Notes under the pieces: generated by a model
Told to the model about the DNA's origin: nothing
The model's database searches: none
Seen by the model: only the letters and a program-made list of their open reading frames with translations
Part shown: positions 11,171 to 24,300 of the stretch, piece after piece
How the letters are laid out: every line of letters starts with the position of its first letter
Numbering within the stretch: position 1 is the first letter of the stretch
Program-made: the position numbers and the translations under genes
Assembly (NCBI GenBank): GCA_000328365.1
Contig: KB297742.1
Coordinates: 316,269 to 380,268, forward strand
Length of the DNA stretch: 64,000 nt
Origin: Capitella teleta
Lineage: Eukaryota > Annelida > Polychaeta > Capitellidae
Direction: 5' to 3'

Positions 11171-13707
11171 ATGCCGCACGTGAACTCATCGGGCGGCGGC
11201 GAAGATCTCGCGTCGACCGACGAAGTCAAAGTTTATGACGACGAAGGCGAGGAAGAGCAGAGATCGTCTGAAAACCTCAGCGAAGATAAACTTGGCCTCG
11301 TTACTGAAACTGAAGAGGTAAAAAGTTTTGGCAAAACTTCAAAGGGGCGCTGCTACGTTTGATCCTCGGCTGCTTACTTACTACGAGTGCTATTTAGTCG
11401 GACGTTCTGTGTTTATTCTGGAGTACACAACCCGTGTTTGCCTTCCACTACTTGTGTGTGTACACATTGTTGTGTGTACAAGGCTGGATTATTGTTTGAT
11501 ATTGTACCCATCGTTGTACATTTTCTTCTCCTTCATACGGATTTTTTCATCTTTGTTTCAGGGCAAAACTTCGGATATCGAAGGACCTAACTTCGCTGGA
11601 AGTGAAAAGTCCGGTGGTCCAGAAGGTACGTTTAAATTTTGATTTTTTTTTTTTTTTTTCTTTAATCGTCGGTCAATCATTCGAACTGTCGAGCCTGAGT
11701 TCCATTCTGCTGTAAATACCCGCGTCTAAGCGAACTGTAATCCCATCTACATACAGCTTACATTTCCGATTCAGCATTTTACGTATCAATTGATTAAACA
11801 TCATGATTTATTTCCATGCAATGTAACGGCGAATGTTGACTGACGGCTAATAATAGTGGAAGCTATGCACACACGTGCGTGCATCTGTTGTGCGTGCTGG
11901 ACATTTAAACTTCTAACGGATTCTGACCTAGTTACGCGCGCCGCTCGCCTTTGATGTCTGTTTCCATGGTTTCTTATGCTTGTTTCTAGGAAAAACTCCC
12001 GAACCCGTGCCGGATCGCTTACCGGGACCATTCGGATACCCATTTCTCACCCCTTACCCCTTTCATAATGGAGCAGGCTTGGTAAGTGTCATTTTTCTGT
12101 CATGCTTATTGAAGGGGAATTTCAAACGGTCCAAAAGCTGTTATGGGCGACATGCTTGAAAGGCGATCCCTTCAGCGCTCGGCCCTTTAAACTGCTTCCC
12201 AAATGACAACGGGGAAAATTTGAATTCTGGTGGCGATGTGGGCCCTGTGTTATTACAACTCGCGGTGCGATAACGAATGTTATTTCAGTAGCTATTGTTA
12301 TGTAATTATCCGCAATAGCTGTCAGGGTTTTTTTTTTACAGTAGTAGCTAAATTAGTAAATGCGTTATGTCAATATCAATTAGGCTTTCCCCCGGCCAGA
12401 TATTGGCAAATGGATTTTTGTTAATTAAGTTAATTAATAGGAGCCAAATTAAATTAATATGTACACCATATCGAAAAATTAGTTTTCCTGTGAAATAAAT
12501 TATCCGCACTGAGTTTATTTTGATCTCTTTGAAGTTTTTATTTATAAATTGTTGTGCATATCGGTGCAGGTGATCTTACGAACCACATCCAGGGTTTCTA
12601 CTGGGTTTTTTTTTTCTGGGGGGGGGTTCCATGATCAATATCTGTTATTCGACTTACACCTCCGTTTCTGGTGAATCTATAATGAGCATGTCGTATTGAT
12701 GGCATTCGCCAAGAAGAAAAGCCTTTTAAGGTGCTCGTCCACGCACTGCATACACCCGACAAACCGATTTATCGATCAACTCGTTTTTATGTAAACCAAA
12801 CTTTTCTCCTTCCTCTGATCGCTGCCTATCATTAATTCATTCGCTCTTTAAACCGTTTTTTTTTTTTCTTAAAAACCTAAAAGAGGAAATTCCGCATAAT
12901 TTATGTTATGAACAAATGCGTATTATTATTTTCAATGATTCGTTGCTAGGCAACCTGGTTGTCCAGGTGTCATTTCCGGTTGGCGCCACTATCTAGTCCC
13001 CGCCGCTCCAGTCAATTTCCTTGAGGCATTTTCGCCTATTGATATTTGACTCATATTCCCGTGTGACCATCTCCCTCCCACACCCCCTTCCCTTTCCCCC
13101 CTGTATACCTGTACGGTTTTCGCGCCATCTCATCTGGCGTAACCCAATTTCCTCGCAACGCGCAAACGGAAACAGATCCGCATATTGTCATTGATTGTTT
13201 CAGCCAGGGAAGGGAGGGGGGCGGGTGGTAATGCTCTCACTTTTCTCTCCCCCCCCCCCCCTACCCGCCCCTTTCCCAAAAAGCCCAGAATTCGAGTCGT
13301 CATTAGCGACTTAAGCTTCAGTTACTAAGCTATAAGATCATCCGTGGAATTATCCGTGTATCTAACGCACTTATTGCATAATCGCTACTTTTTTTAATTA
13401 GTTCTGATTACGGTTGTTATCAGTGCGGAATGCGTATGGATTTTAGCGACGCCGTTGTCACCTCGCCCGTTGGAGTAGCAGCATTTAGGCAATGAGTTAG
13501 TCAATGCGTCAAATACTCCTTTCTGCCCATTCTAAAGCGACGATTAATCCTCCATGCGTCGCCCATCGATTCTCGATGCTTTTTACAAACATGCGATGCA
13601 AGGTAAATATGCTCTCCTACCTCTCCCCTCCCGCCCCACTGTGTGTATCGACTGCTTCGCCCTGTCCTTCAATTTCCAAAATCACTAATATCGGCTTTTG
13701 TATATTA

Positions 13708-13739
<32 letters not shown>

Positions 13740-15531
13740 CAATAATTATTTGGAAAGTTTTAGATTTTGATGTAAATATCTGGATTTGAGTACCAGTAGT
13801 GTATTTTATATTGAGATTATTCGGATTTTTGTATTTTTGTTTTTGCTTTTTGTTTTTCTCTCGTCGATTTTTTTTTTGTTTTGTTTTTTTTTTGTTTTTT
13901 TTTCTATTTGCTTATCAACATGACCTTAATGCACCGACACTCTCAGCAAATACGCATTGAACTTAAGGAAATACTGGAAATACTATTTTCTGCGTGCGCA
14001 CCCTTCTCCTTCCATGAGTACCCTCGCTGCTTCATACTACAACGCGCAGTAATTCAGCAGTTCAGGAATATTGCTAATTGTCGGCGGCATCCTTTGATCT
14101 CTGGCCTGACCCACTTTTCCGCACGCTTCTCTGGTAATATGGGATTGATTGTGTGCGGCGTAGATAGGGAGGGAAGAGGCCCAGGTGGCAGTGCCCACCT
14201 GTAATCATCCCGTGCGTCTTCCTGTGGCTTCCCCCGGCGACACTTGCGATGCACTATGCAACATGGTGGAAGGTAGAAAAAAAAGAAAGAATGTATCTCG
14301 TAAATATCGGTGCAAAGTGAGGTTTTTTTTATTGGGAGATATGGTGCTTACTCCAACTGCCAGCTTTTGTCAAAATAAATTCTGCACCAACTCGTTAAAC
14401 TTTCTACCTTTTTATTGTCCTCTGTGCTATTTTATTTCACGCTTCTCTTTTCTTTTCATCTTTAAGTGTTTATAAAAGTGAAAAAAAAAATGTCTGTACA
14501 TTTGCAGTTAATTACCTTTCTCTCGTGTGCTTGCTACTTACCAGTATTACATAACTCTGTGATCACGTGACGTCAGCGGTTTGTACAGAAGCCCTTTCTT
14601 GTACAAAGCTCTGCTATTCTTCCTCCCTCGGGAAGAGCGTTGATCCTGGCGTGCCCTATTCGCCGCCGTTCTTGTTGCTAATGGGGTGTGTAGCGCGGGG
14701 CCATTGTTCATTTCTTGTATTGTTTACTGGTTTCTCACAACGGACTCTCATTGTCCAAGACGTGTCTAGCGCTGATATGTGATCCGCACTCGTTGTGAAC
14801 ACGATCGCGCGCACTTAGGATCATCTCATATCGCTGAGCGTGACAATTGGTTTGGAAAACTCGACGTTTTCCAGTTCTGAAATTGTATTTAATTTCTACA
14901 TATTTGAGAGCGAGAGGGATCTTGATCTTGGATTCTGCTAATATGATTTGTTCGTTATGGTTGGTTTGTGTGCAATCAGTTTACGAGTGGAGTTTATTTC
15001 GAGGGAAAGAAGAGTTTGTTTATCTTCGCTGATCGTTCGGCTGTGCTTCGAACAAACACGCGCACGCGCATGGAAGAGCCAGCTATGTTTTTGCAGGTTG
15101 TACATCATATAATTCTGGCAGAACATAACACCGGGCATCTTCAATCACGCGTCGAGGTATGCGCTTCCTCTCTGCTAATGACTTTTTCACCACTGGGGGG
15201 GCTGCTATCCTCCGCTCATATCCTATATTACCCTATTTCTTATCCTACCCTTTTAATTATAATCACCTCTCTTTATTATTCCTTTAATGCATTTGCCAAC
15301 AATAGTCGTGTCAGCACTGACCCCCTACCTCCTCCCTGATCGCCTAACAAGCCCAATCTGTGTCGCTGGCCACCGCAAGTCATGTCACTTTTTTTTTCGC
15401 GCCACCCTCTCTCTCTCTCTCTTTTGAGTTGTCATGGCAACGCGATCAGTTCTAACTAACTTTCGGTTCATTGTTCTTCGAAAAAGTGTCTCCGTATTGT
15501 TCAATGGAATAATAATAATGTCGCTGTTATG

Positions 15532-15567
<36 letters not shown>

Positions 15568-18500
15568 TCTGAGTTCGATTCTGACACGAATTCTGAAGTT
15601 TTACGAGTGTGTAACGGTCATCAATTGAGCAGGAGGAAAAATTATATATTAATAATTCCGACATTGCATTCAATGTTAATTATTTTTTATTATCCTTATA
15701 TACGACCGATTCACAAGGTGATTGCGTAACGCAAAGCCACCGTCCGTCAATTTTCTGACAGTATTCGTATTAAACTTTCACTATGTTCTGCGATTTTTCG
15801 AGAATATGGCGATAAATCTGAAAAGCTTTTCAACGACTCCATTGAAACGTCCCATTATTTTGAGCGATGCTTTTCGCTTTTTATTATTAGTCAGTTATAA
15901 CAATGCAACTTCTTATCTCAAAAAAAAAAATTCTGCTTTTTTCTTTCTCATTCTTCTCTTTAATACATCAATTTGGCGAACTGGCGCTCGCGATTTCTTA
16001 ATGAGTAGGTGTTTAAAGTCGTAATTATCCATTACGGATTGCATAATTTATTTTCTCATGGTATCTTGCGTAATAATCATGGTATATCGCGTAATATCTT
16101 TCAACGTTCGTGCAATAACAGTCTGTACAATACCGTGTGTTATCTAGACCCCCCCCCCCCCCATCTGCGGCAATGGGGAGTTGTAGAGAAAAACCTCTCC
16201 AACAGAACTGTTTGCATAAATGCACTGATATTGGTTGACACGCACAAGTGTCACACACAACGCACACATTATTTTGATAAAGGTTTTTTTTTTCCCCTTT
16301 TCTTCTCTTGACCCATTTAGTTAGACATCGCCTCTTGTTATCGCCCTCTCTGGTGATAACAATTCCCCCTTTCCGATGTGCTAATATTTTATTCAAGAAA
16401 CTTCTTCTTTCGAATGTTTCCACCCCCAAGACTACTTCGTGTGCGGTTGACATTCATCAAACCCTCTGAAATAGGACATAACTCTCGATATAATTAAAAA
16501 GGGTGAACGAACCTCGGCTGACGACACTCTGCCCTGGCGTCACGCACCACTGGCCTGTCACCCGGGCCACCCACAATCTTCTGCTGCACCTCATTATATT
16601 CCGATTTCTCTCTTTCTGTTAATAACCATTAATAAGTGAACTCATGAACTAGTTCATGAATCGAGTTTAAGCTGTGTATCAATATTCAAATATTGGGTAT
16701 TGCTCAATATTATTCAAGTTGTACAACCCTGAATTAGGGCGCTTGTAATAGCCGGCCGCCCTACAAGACAGTCCTGTTGGGGCTGCCTGGCTCAAGGGTC
16801 GCTTTTTGAGGGTGTTTGCTCATCGCGAGGTCAGGCCCCATCTGGGTTGGTGAGGGAGAGATTTCTGGATTTCTTCCCTTGCAACGGGATGATCGGGAGT
16901 GATCGTGACTCCATTACGCAGTGATCTGTCTCACTCCACGCTGGCATCACTGCAATAAGTGTCAGCCGTCGGACCGCGCCCTTCTTTGGGCCCGCCCGGC
17001 CCCCGACCGGCCCGGAGTGCGGCCCGCTGATAGGCTAATGAGGGCCCAACATATGGCGGTGCTCTCATCGCTTCTTCCTAATGAATGTGCGCGGTGTGGA
17101 CTCAGACAATGATTAATTATGGATCTTCGCCTTCGGAGTAAATAATATTGCAGATTATCTCGCTCGAACAATGCCGCAGCTCAATTATTTGCAACTGTAC
17201 GCGCTAGCGGCTTCTTCGGTAACTCGAACTCTCCTGTCTGCGCACGCGCACGTTCTCCTTCTGGGTTTACTCTATGTGATATCGTGATATTTCCGGTGCT
17301 GTCTTGTTTAATATTAAACTTGGGTTGAATACCCTAGAAAATATAATAGAAGTCCCGAGAATCTGCGTCTGTTTTATTAGGGTTTTCCATATTTGGATTT
17401 GGGAAGGGGGAGGGGGTGTGAGCTCTTCAATCAATCATTTCTTAACTCCGTTTTACATCTCTTCTACTTGTCAACAAAATTCCCCCCTTCTCACTGTGCA
17501 CATTTTTGCGGTCATCTAAATGCCAGCGATGTCCACTCGCGCTTACTGACCACGTCCTTCGTGAGTTGTAATATTACACGCAGTCACTTTTCGCGCCGAT
17601 CTTGAAGCGCACTCGATGCTTTAAACACATTTGTACTTGTACGACAAAACCTTGATGTCACGAAGACATCCAACGTGTTCGTGATACCAGCGTCGTCTAC
17701 TTTGAATTGTTAAATTTTTAATGTGGGTTTAAAATTTAAATGTGGGTTTCCGCGGTGGCGCATTTGAGTCGTAGAATTGGTGTGATTTTTACAGCCAGGG
17801 CGAACTGTACTGTTATGAATTGTTTTAGCCACTTGGCAATGTGAGTGCGATTTTTCTTCAGAAATCCTTTCTGTGGTTTCGATTCGCAAACTACTGAATG
17901 CATAACATGTCAACGTCACATGTTGGTATAAAAGCTGACCGAGTACAGTCAAGAGTACACTGACCACTCGTTTTTTTCGTTCAATACGACGGTGAAAATT
18001 CCGTATTTCGACTAAGTCAGAGAAATAATTAACCTAATGCAGGCAATCTTTATTAGTTCCGAGCTATTGAAGGTGACAGTATTTTTTTTTTCTCTCGTCC
18101 AGTTCATATGACACGCAAGTTTGTATACATGTTCAATATCATCATACCATCATCATAATGAATCCTTGTATTGATTGATTGAGAAAGAAAAAAAAAAACG
18201 GACAGGTTTTCGCCTCAAGCAGCAACAACCTTATGCAACTGAGTTCTTGTTTATTTTCACAAAAGCTCGCTATATAAGTCGTCTGTTCAGCGATTGTGCA
18301 ACATTCTCGATAATTGGAGTGGCGCATTTTGTTTGTTTATGTGTTTCGCGCGTATTTTGCTTGTTCTTTGAAGTGGCGCTTGTCCCCATATTAATAATGC
18401 ATCTGCGTTCTGCCTCCTCCTCCTCCCCTCCCCTCCCCCTCTTCCTCCTCTTCCCTTTCCCTGCCTTCCCCCTCTTTCGTATTCCGCTCGCATCATCGAC

Positions 18501-21280
18501 TGGATCCCGTCGATCCCTTCCTCTCTGCGCTCAGGGATTGAAGATCAAAGGCTCGCAGCCCTAATTGCGTGTAAATCTGCGCGCAGGGGCCTCGACGGTG
18601 CTTCGGGTTGCCCTCCGCACGCCGTGATTATTTAGCCGCGGGCCCCCGGGGCAGCTCCGCCCGTAAGCCGGCGGTCGGCCGGCGGTGCGTTCCCAACACG
18701 GCTCCCGGGCGATAACACCGGCTAATAGATGCGTCTCCGGGCGGCCTTTACGCCGGCGAGTGCTCCTCTGGGAGCGACTCTTCACTTGATTCTCGTGTAA
18801 TGAAATTTTCATCCGAAGTGCTCGAGGGGCTTTGTGTCGGCGCTCTGATTGCGAGCGGATTGCGTCGCACGACTGACGTACGACGTGCGGGCGATGTGCG
18901 GCTTCTGCTCTCTCCCGCACGCACGCCCGCCCGCACGCACCTGGATCGACGACGTCACATGGACGACAGTGCAATATGCGGTGGCTGCAACAGTGGAATC
19001 AGCGTTGACGGTGCTTTGTCTGCTGATGGGATTGGATCGCGTGTGCAGCGACGAGCGGGCTAATTGTGATTACCTTCAATTGCATCAATAGCGGATCAGC
19101 GGTTTTCTTCTCTCGTCTCATACGGGACTCGAGAAAAAAAAAAGATGGGATGGCGGAAACAATTATAACACCTGAGCTAATATCGCCCTCCGCCCAATTC
19201 GTTTTCACGACGGTGATGATAATGATGATGATGGTGATGAGGGAGGAGGAGAAGAGGAAGAGGAGGATGGCAACGCTGGCAGCGCACTGAGCTGCGAGTA
19301 ATGATTATGGAATTCAGTCATGTAGATGATGAATCCTGGAAACGCAGCGGAGGATCAAAGGCGGCGTGGATCCGAGATCAAAGGAAGCGAGGCCGAGGTA
19401 AACTGATGTAAGGTCATGGGGCCACCGCTGCCGCAGCCTTGCTTCTTCCCCTGCGAGGGGGGTGGGGAGGGAGGAGGGATCGATGCGCGCTTCTCCTCTG
19501 CGATTGCGCCCCTTCATCCGGTATAATCCTTATTGGTCCAGGATTTGGAGGAATCCGCCCGATTCCCGACGTTCTACCCCCGGGGCTGTTTGCCGTCGCT
19601 CTCCCTGGCGGGATTAGCGCGGTCGCCCTACGTGCCTCTCGACCATCTTCTTCCCCACAGCGGCGATATGCCTCATTGGGTACGCTGCACTTGAAACGCA
19701 TTTTTGAACTTGGCAACTGACCAATCATAGGATCGCTTACATCGCTTGTATGAAATTCCACCAATCAGAGTGGAGCGAATGCTGAAGTACCGTTGCGTCA
19801 CGTGTGTAATTAATCGGCCTTTAAAAGGGTGCTAACTGCGCTGCCGAAGTGGTTGCAGCGGGTGTGTCGGGGGGCGGGGGGGGCCTGCCCTCGATCTTCT
19901 CGCCTTTCAGTTGCTTTTGCTCTTCGCTGATTGTCGCGTCAAAAGAAGTCGCCTCGTCTCTAAAGCGGCGTCTCTGCTAATCACTTGGCCGCGCTCTTTG
20001 TGACCAACCCCGCCTGCTAATCGCCTGATCACTCGCCCCGCAAACACCTTTCAGCATTGTCTTTCTCTTCGAAACCTGAGGCTCACCGGCAGATGAGAAA
20101 ACGGTAGCAATCGTTTAGTACTTCCCGTGCAGGTTGGCGATGGTGCGATGCTTGCACTGCGGCGATTTCATGCCTAATGAATGGCGGTTTTTTTGCTGTA
20201 CATGCCAATTTTATCCTTATGGCATTAAACAGATCGCGTGAATGACAGAATATACGTTCTCTTACATAAACAAGAGGCGCAAAGCGGCGGAGAGGAGAGT
20301 AGGGAAAAAAAGAGGTTTTCTGCTATACTTCTTGAGTGTGTCTACAGTTTCATATTAGATTGCATGCATAAAAAGTGACACGTCATGATAAATGCCTGCT
20401 CGGCCTTATTTTTCCTCGTTCTGCGCTGTGAAGAGGCTTCGAGATGCGTTCGCTGGCCCCGACATTCGGACTTTGCCCCTCGTTCATTGATCTCACTGAT
20501 CCACTGTGAACCCCAATAGCACTGGAGTGGTCTTAACCCGTTGTAATCGTCACCACTCTCGAGAATGGCGGCGGTGACGTTTAACTGATTTACAGCGCCG
20601 ATTAAGACTTGAATTACGATGAAAGTATATCACAGTCTTGCACAATGCTAGTCACTTCTTCTTGTGGCCTTGCTTCTGCTAAACTTATTAGCTGTCATTC
20701 GCGATATTTTTCCCCCTTCCCCCCGCTATTCTGCGTTGGTGGATGGCTCTGGTGCAAGCAGCGTTCTGTCTCTTTAGTGTTATACAACTAGAACGCGTGC
20801 GAGGATGATACCACAAGAATGCACCTTAGCTGATGCTGCTACTGCGCCTGTGAGGTGGAGGTCCGGGTGTGCCCAGGTACCCTACAGCCACGCCCTGCCA
20901 TCCCGATACCAAGCAGCCACGGTTGCGCAACACACCCTCGCGAATCGCATGTCTGCTCCGTGGTTTTATCAAAAGCAATCGTAACCGTCTCGTGTGTCTC
21001 TTGCGCTGATGAAACTCCTGGTGTTTGTAAACAGAAGATCGGACTGTCGTGTCAGTGGTGATGTTCAGTCGTTTGCGGTTTTTCGTTGTAATGCGAACGC
21101 ACTGTAATTCCGAGGACGTTTTAATATGCTTCGTTGGCTGTGAATGAAGTGCCGTCAAATTCTAAGCTCGGTGTTGCTTTTGCCGTTTCAAGCATACACC
21201 TGCTTGACCTGTGACCACTGATTGAGTGATGGCTCTCCTGAATAACGGATGTGATATTCGTGGCCAACCCCCCATCATTT

Positions 21281-21317
<37 letters not shown>

Positions 21318-24300
21318 GTGTGGCGGGCGGACTGCTCGCAGGTGGGATCCAGCGAGGGCTGCCACCGGATCCCTCCTGGATCCCGTATCCAGGTGTCGGC
21401 GATCCCAGCATCCTAGCATCACTTTACCACTTAGACCAGATTCGATGACTAATTGAGACCTTTTGCTTCATAGATGCCACGCACGCCATACGCGATTCCG
21501 TTGCTATGGTAACTTTGCGTAATCTGTTGCTATGGCTTCCCCTTCTCTCTTTTTTTTTTTTCTTTTTTTTTTTTCTTGTTCTATTTCTGCTTCTCGCCGA
21601 CACGAGAGTGTGCCGATAATAGCCGGTTGCGCTGCCATTCAATTACGCTTGGATCAATGCGCCATAACTCCACATCAGGCTGATCGGCCGCCTATTCAGA
21701 CGGCCACGCTCCCTCTAATGTCATCGATGCACGATTTGTTGGTTTAACTGCGACAACCTCAACAATCGCGAAATTAGCCGTGCTGTTGTCATTCATTTGT
21801 ACGCAACACTTTGTGTGCTCGCCTTGTTTTTCCCCTGGATTCAAAATACGACACGGCGCTGTACACAACGCTCTGTCCTCCTCTTTGGTCACGTGGTTAG
21901 CCAATGCACTTTCTATCACTGTTTCGCCTTGAACTGATAAATCGTTAAATGTCTGCGTATAGAATTTTGGCCTGATGTCCGATTTGCGCATGCATTATAC
22001 CGCAATGCGCTCACTGCGAGGCGTTCATTAGCTTAGCGTGATGTCGACATGTTCCCCAGCGGTAACCGTGTTATTCCGCCGCGTGCTCTCCCTGCCCCTT
22101 CGGCCAGTTGCAGGAACGGGATGAGCTGCCGCTGGCTCAGCGGGGGCCTCGACATCAAAGGGCGTCTAGTTACAGGGCCGCCTCCGCCGCGCGTAGCACC
22201 CTCTCCGCTGCATGCTCCGGGCAGGCCGCGCCCGGCGAGTGTGATGCCCCCGATTGGCGGAACATATTGCTGAGCATGTTCTGGACAGGTGCCGTATGGC
22301 TGCTTTTGCTGCTGCTTCAAAGTGATGCCTATGTCGGCATCGTCGCCTAATTCGGCTAATCTGCCGGTGGCTGCGGTTCGTAATTAAGCCTCTTGCGTTG
22401 GCCCTGGAGCCACGCGTAAGCAGCTATATCGTTCTCGATGCGCTGCTTGCGACATCTTCTGCTGCTGCATCTACGGCAGGTGTCAATTTGTCCCCGGACC
22501 ACGCATCTCTGCCACCGCGATGCTGCTCCGAATTAAGCCATCAATTATTTACGTCTCAATCCCGTTGTCTTTGCGCAGCTTAGCGTCGTTCTGCAGTCGC
22601 TAAGATGCGCTTTGAAGCCGGTGTTTGCTCGCCTGATGAGTCGGACGTCGCAGTCGCCCGATTCCAGGATTTCCAGGATCTTGCTTGTCATGGATCCGTG
22701 CCTGCGCGCGCATTATTCGAGCGGTCTTATCCCGCTGTTCTTATTATGTTTTTCCTCCTCCTCTCACGCAAGAGGTGTGATCTCATTGTTTCGCTGTACC
22801 GTCTGTAATTTGTCCATAATCGATACCTGTCTTTGATGTGTTTTTTTTTTCTTCTTCTGTTTGCAGGGAAAAGTGCTGTCTCCCCCGCCGCCCGGCCTCA
22901 GCTACTTCTACGACCACTTCTCGCAGCCCCCGCCTGCCCACATGGGCATCCCTCCCGTGCACATGGATCCCAAGACAGGTGAGCTTCCCTCATCCCCTTA
23001 ATGATCCGGATTACTTCCACTCGGCTGACTCCTCGGCGCCGTCGCTTTTGTCTTTCCCTCTGATCCCCTGAATGCACGCACGCACGCGCCTCCTCATCCT
23101 CCTCGTGTGCGTGCCTCTCTGTGCGTAGCGAGTGTAATGTCCGGGTATACCTCTTTCCCGGTAATTACTAATCGGTCATTACAAACAAGGTTAAACACCT
23201 CTGTAAGTTGATGCGTATCATGTGTTATTGTTAGAATAGGCGACCTATCACTTGATTCTGTATGTCTTGGAGCGTGTCGCTGCAGTACGCGTGATCACTT
23301 GTGAATACCTGTTAATCGCGCGGTCACCCCCTTCTTCCCTTTCCTCTCCCACTCTTGATGCATTCTGCCAGCAAATCAAAGGAGACACAAAGCCCTGGGG
23401 GAACCCGCTCTCTGCCTCCTCCCTCCCTCACTCATACAGCAGCAGCGGCGGCTGCCGAGGAGGAGAAGCTTCAAGGGTCGCTCTTTCAATGGCGTTGCAT
23501 GGCTCGCGTGCGTCTTCTGCATGTGCATTATAATGTAGAACCACGTGCTCCTTATTCTTGTTGCGTAAGAGCTTTGGGCGTGGTGCATGCATGGCGACGC
23601 ATCCATCAGCATTCCCATCCTCATCCCGCTCGTATCCAACCCTATAATAGAAGGGGATGGCTGTGCGTGCGTCTTTTGACTCATGAATCTCGACGCGTGC
23701 GTGCGTGCGATTCGCGGCCCTCTCGCTTGACTTAGCAGCGCCCCCTGTGGCCTGTAATTTCAGCCCATAGCGTCGTCCACCTCATGGCTGCAATTCGTTG
23801 ACGAATGCACGGTACACACGCCAGTACCGGAGCCATGCATCAGTTGTGTTTTATTGTCATACATATATCTCGGGTTCCGATTGGTTGGCGTGCGTGCCCT
23901 TTTGTGCGTGACGTTGTTGCTGATTGGTTTTTGTGGGTGTCTTTTTCTTTCTTTTTTTTTTTTTTCTTGTGCATTTGTGATTAATGGCGGTGCAGGTGTC
24001 GTTGTGATTCCGTGTTGAATCGCTTAATCTGAAGTTCCCAACAACTTGGGTTCAATATACACACACCGGCGTCTCCTCCTCTTTTGGTTTTTCTTCAATA
24101 TTCCGGCTTGTGGTGATGACATGGATTATGGTGGTATTAGTGACGAGGGGGGTTTATCCTGGAAGATCTGTTTGGAGGGGGTTGGGGTGGGGATGGGTGG
24201 GGCTGTGGGGAATGAGATCAAAGGCGGCGGCATGAAACAAAAGAGCCGCAGTCAAGGGCTATCAATGCCCACCAAATGCCCGATTCCTTTTGAAAGTCGA

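Larger units (their letters stand above)
12082..22866 (+). other. TCF: TCF intron 3 (10.8 kb), candidate regulatory intron
   Basis: No coding exon was found. The second half is GC- and CpG-rich, especially about 18540-19100 and 19350-19700. Exact TCF sites lie at 14091, 18542 and 19375, with further matches at 19352 and 22152. TC microsatellites lie at about 15409-15423, 15537-15563 and 21285-21315, along with many poly-T and poly-C runs. The size and the motif content fit enhancers that sit between the beta-catenin-binding exons and the rest of the gene. Confidence 0.45.
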
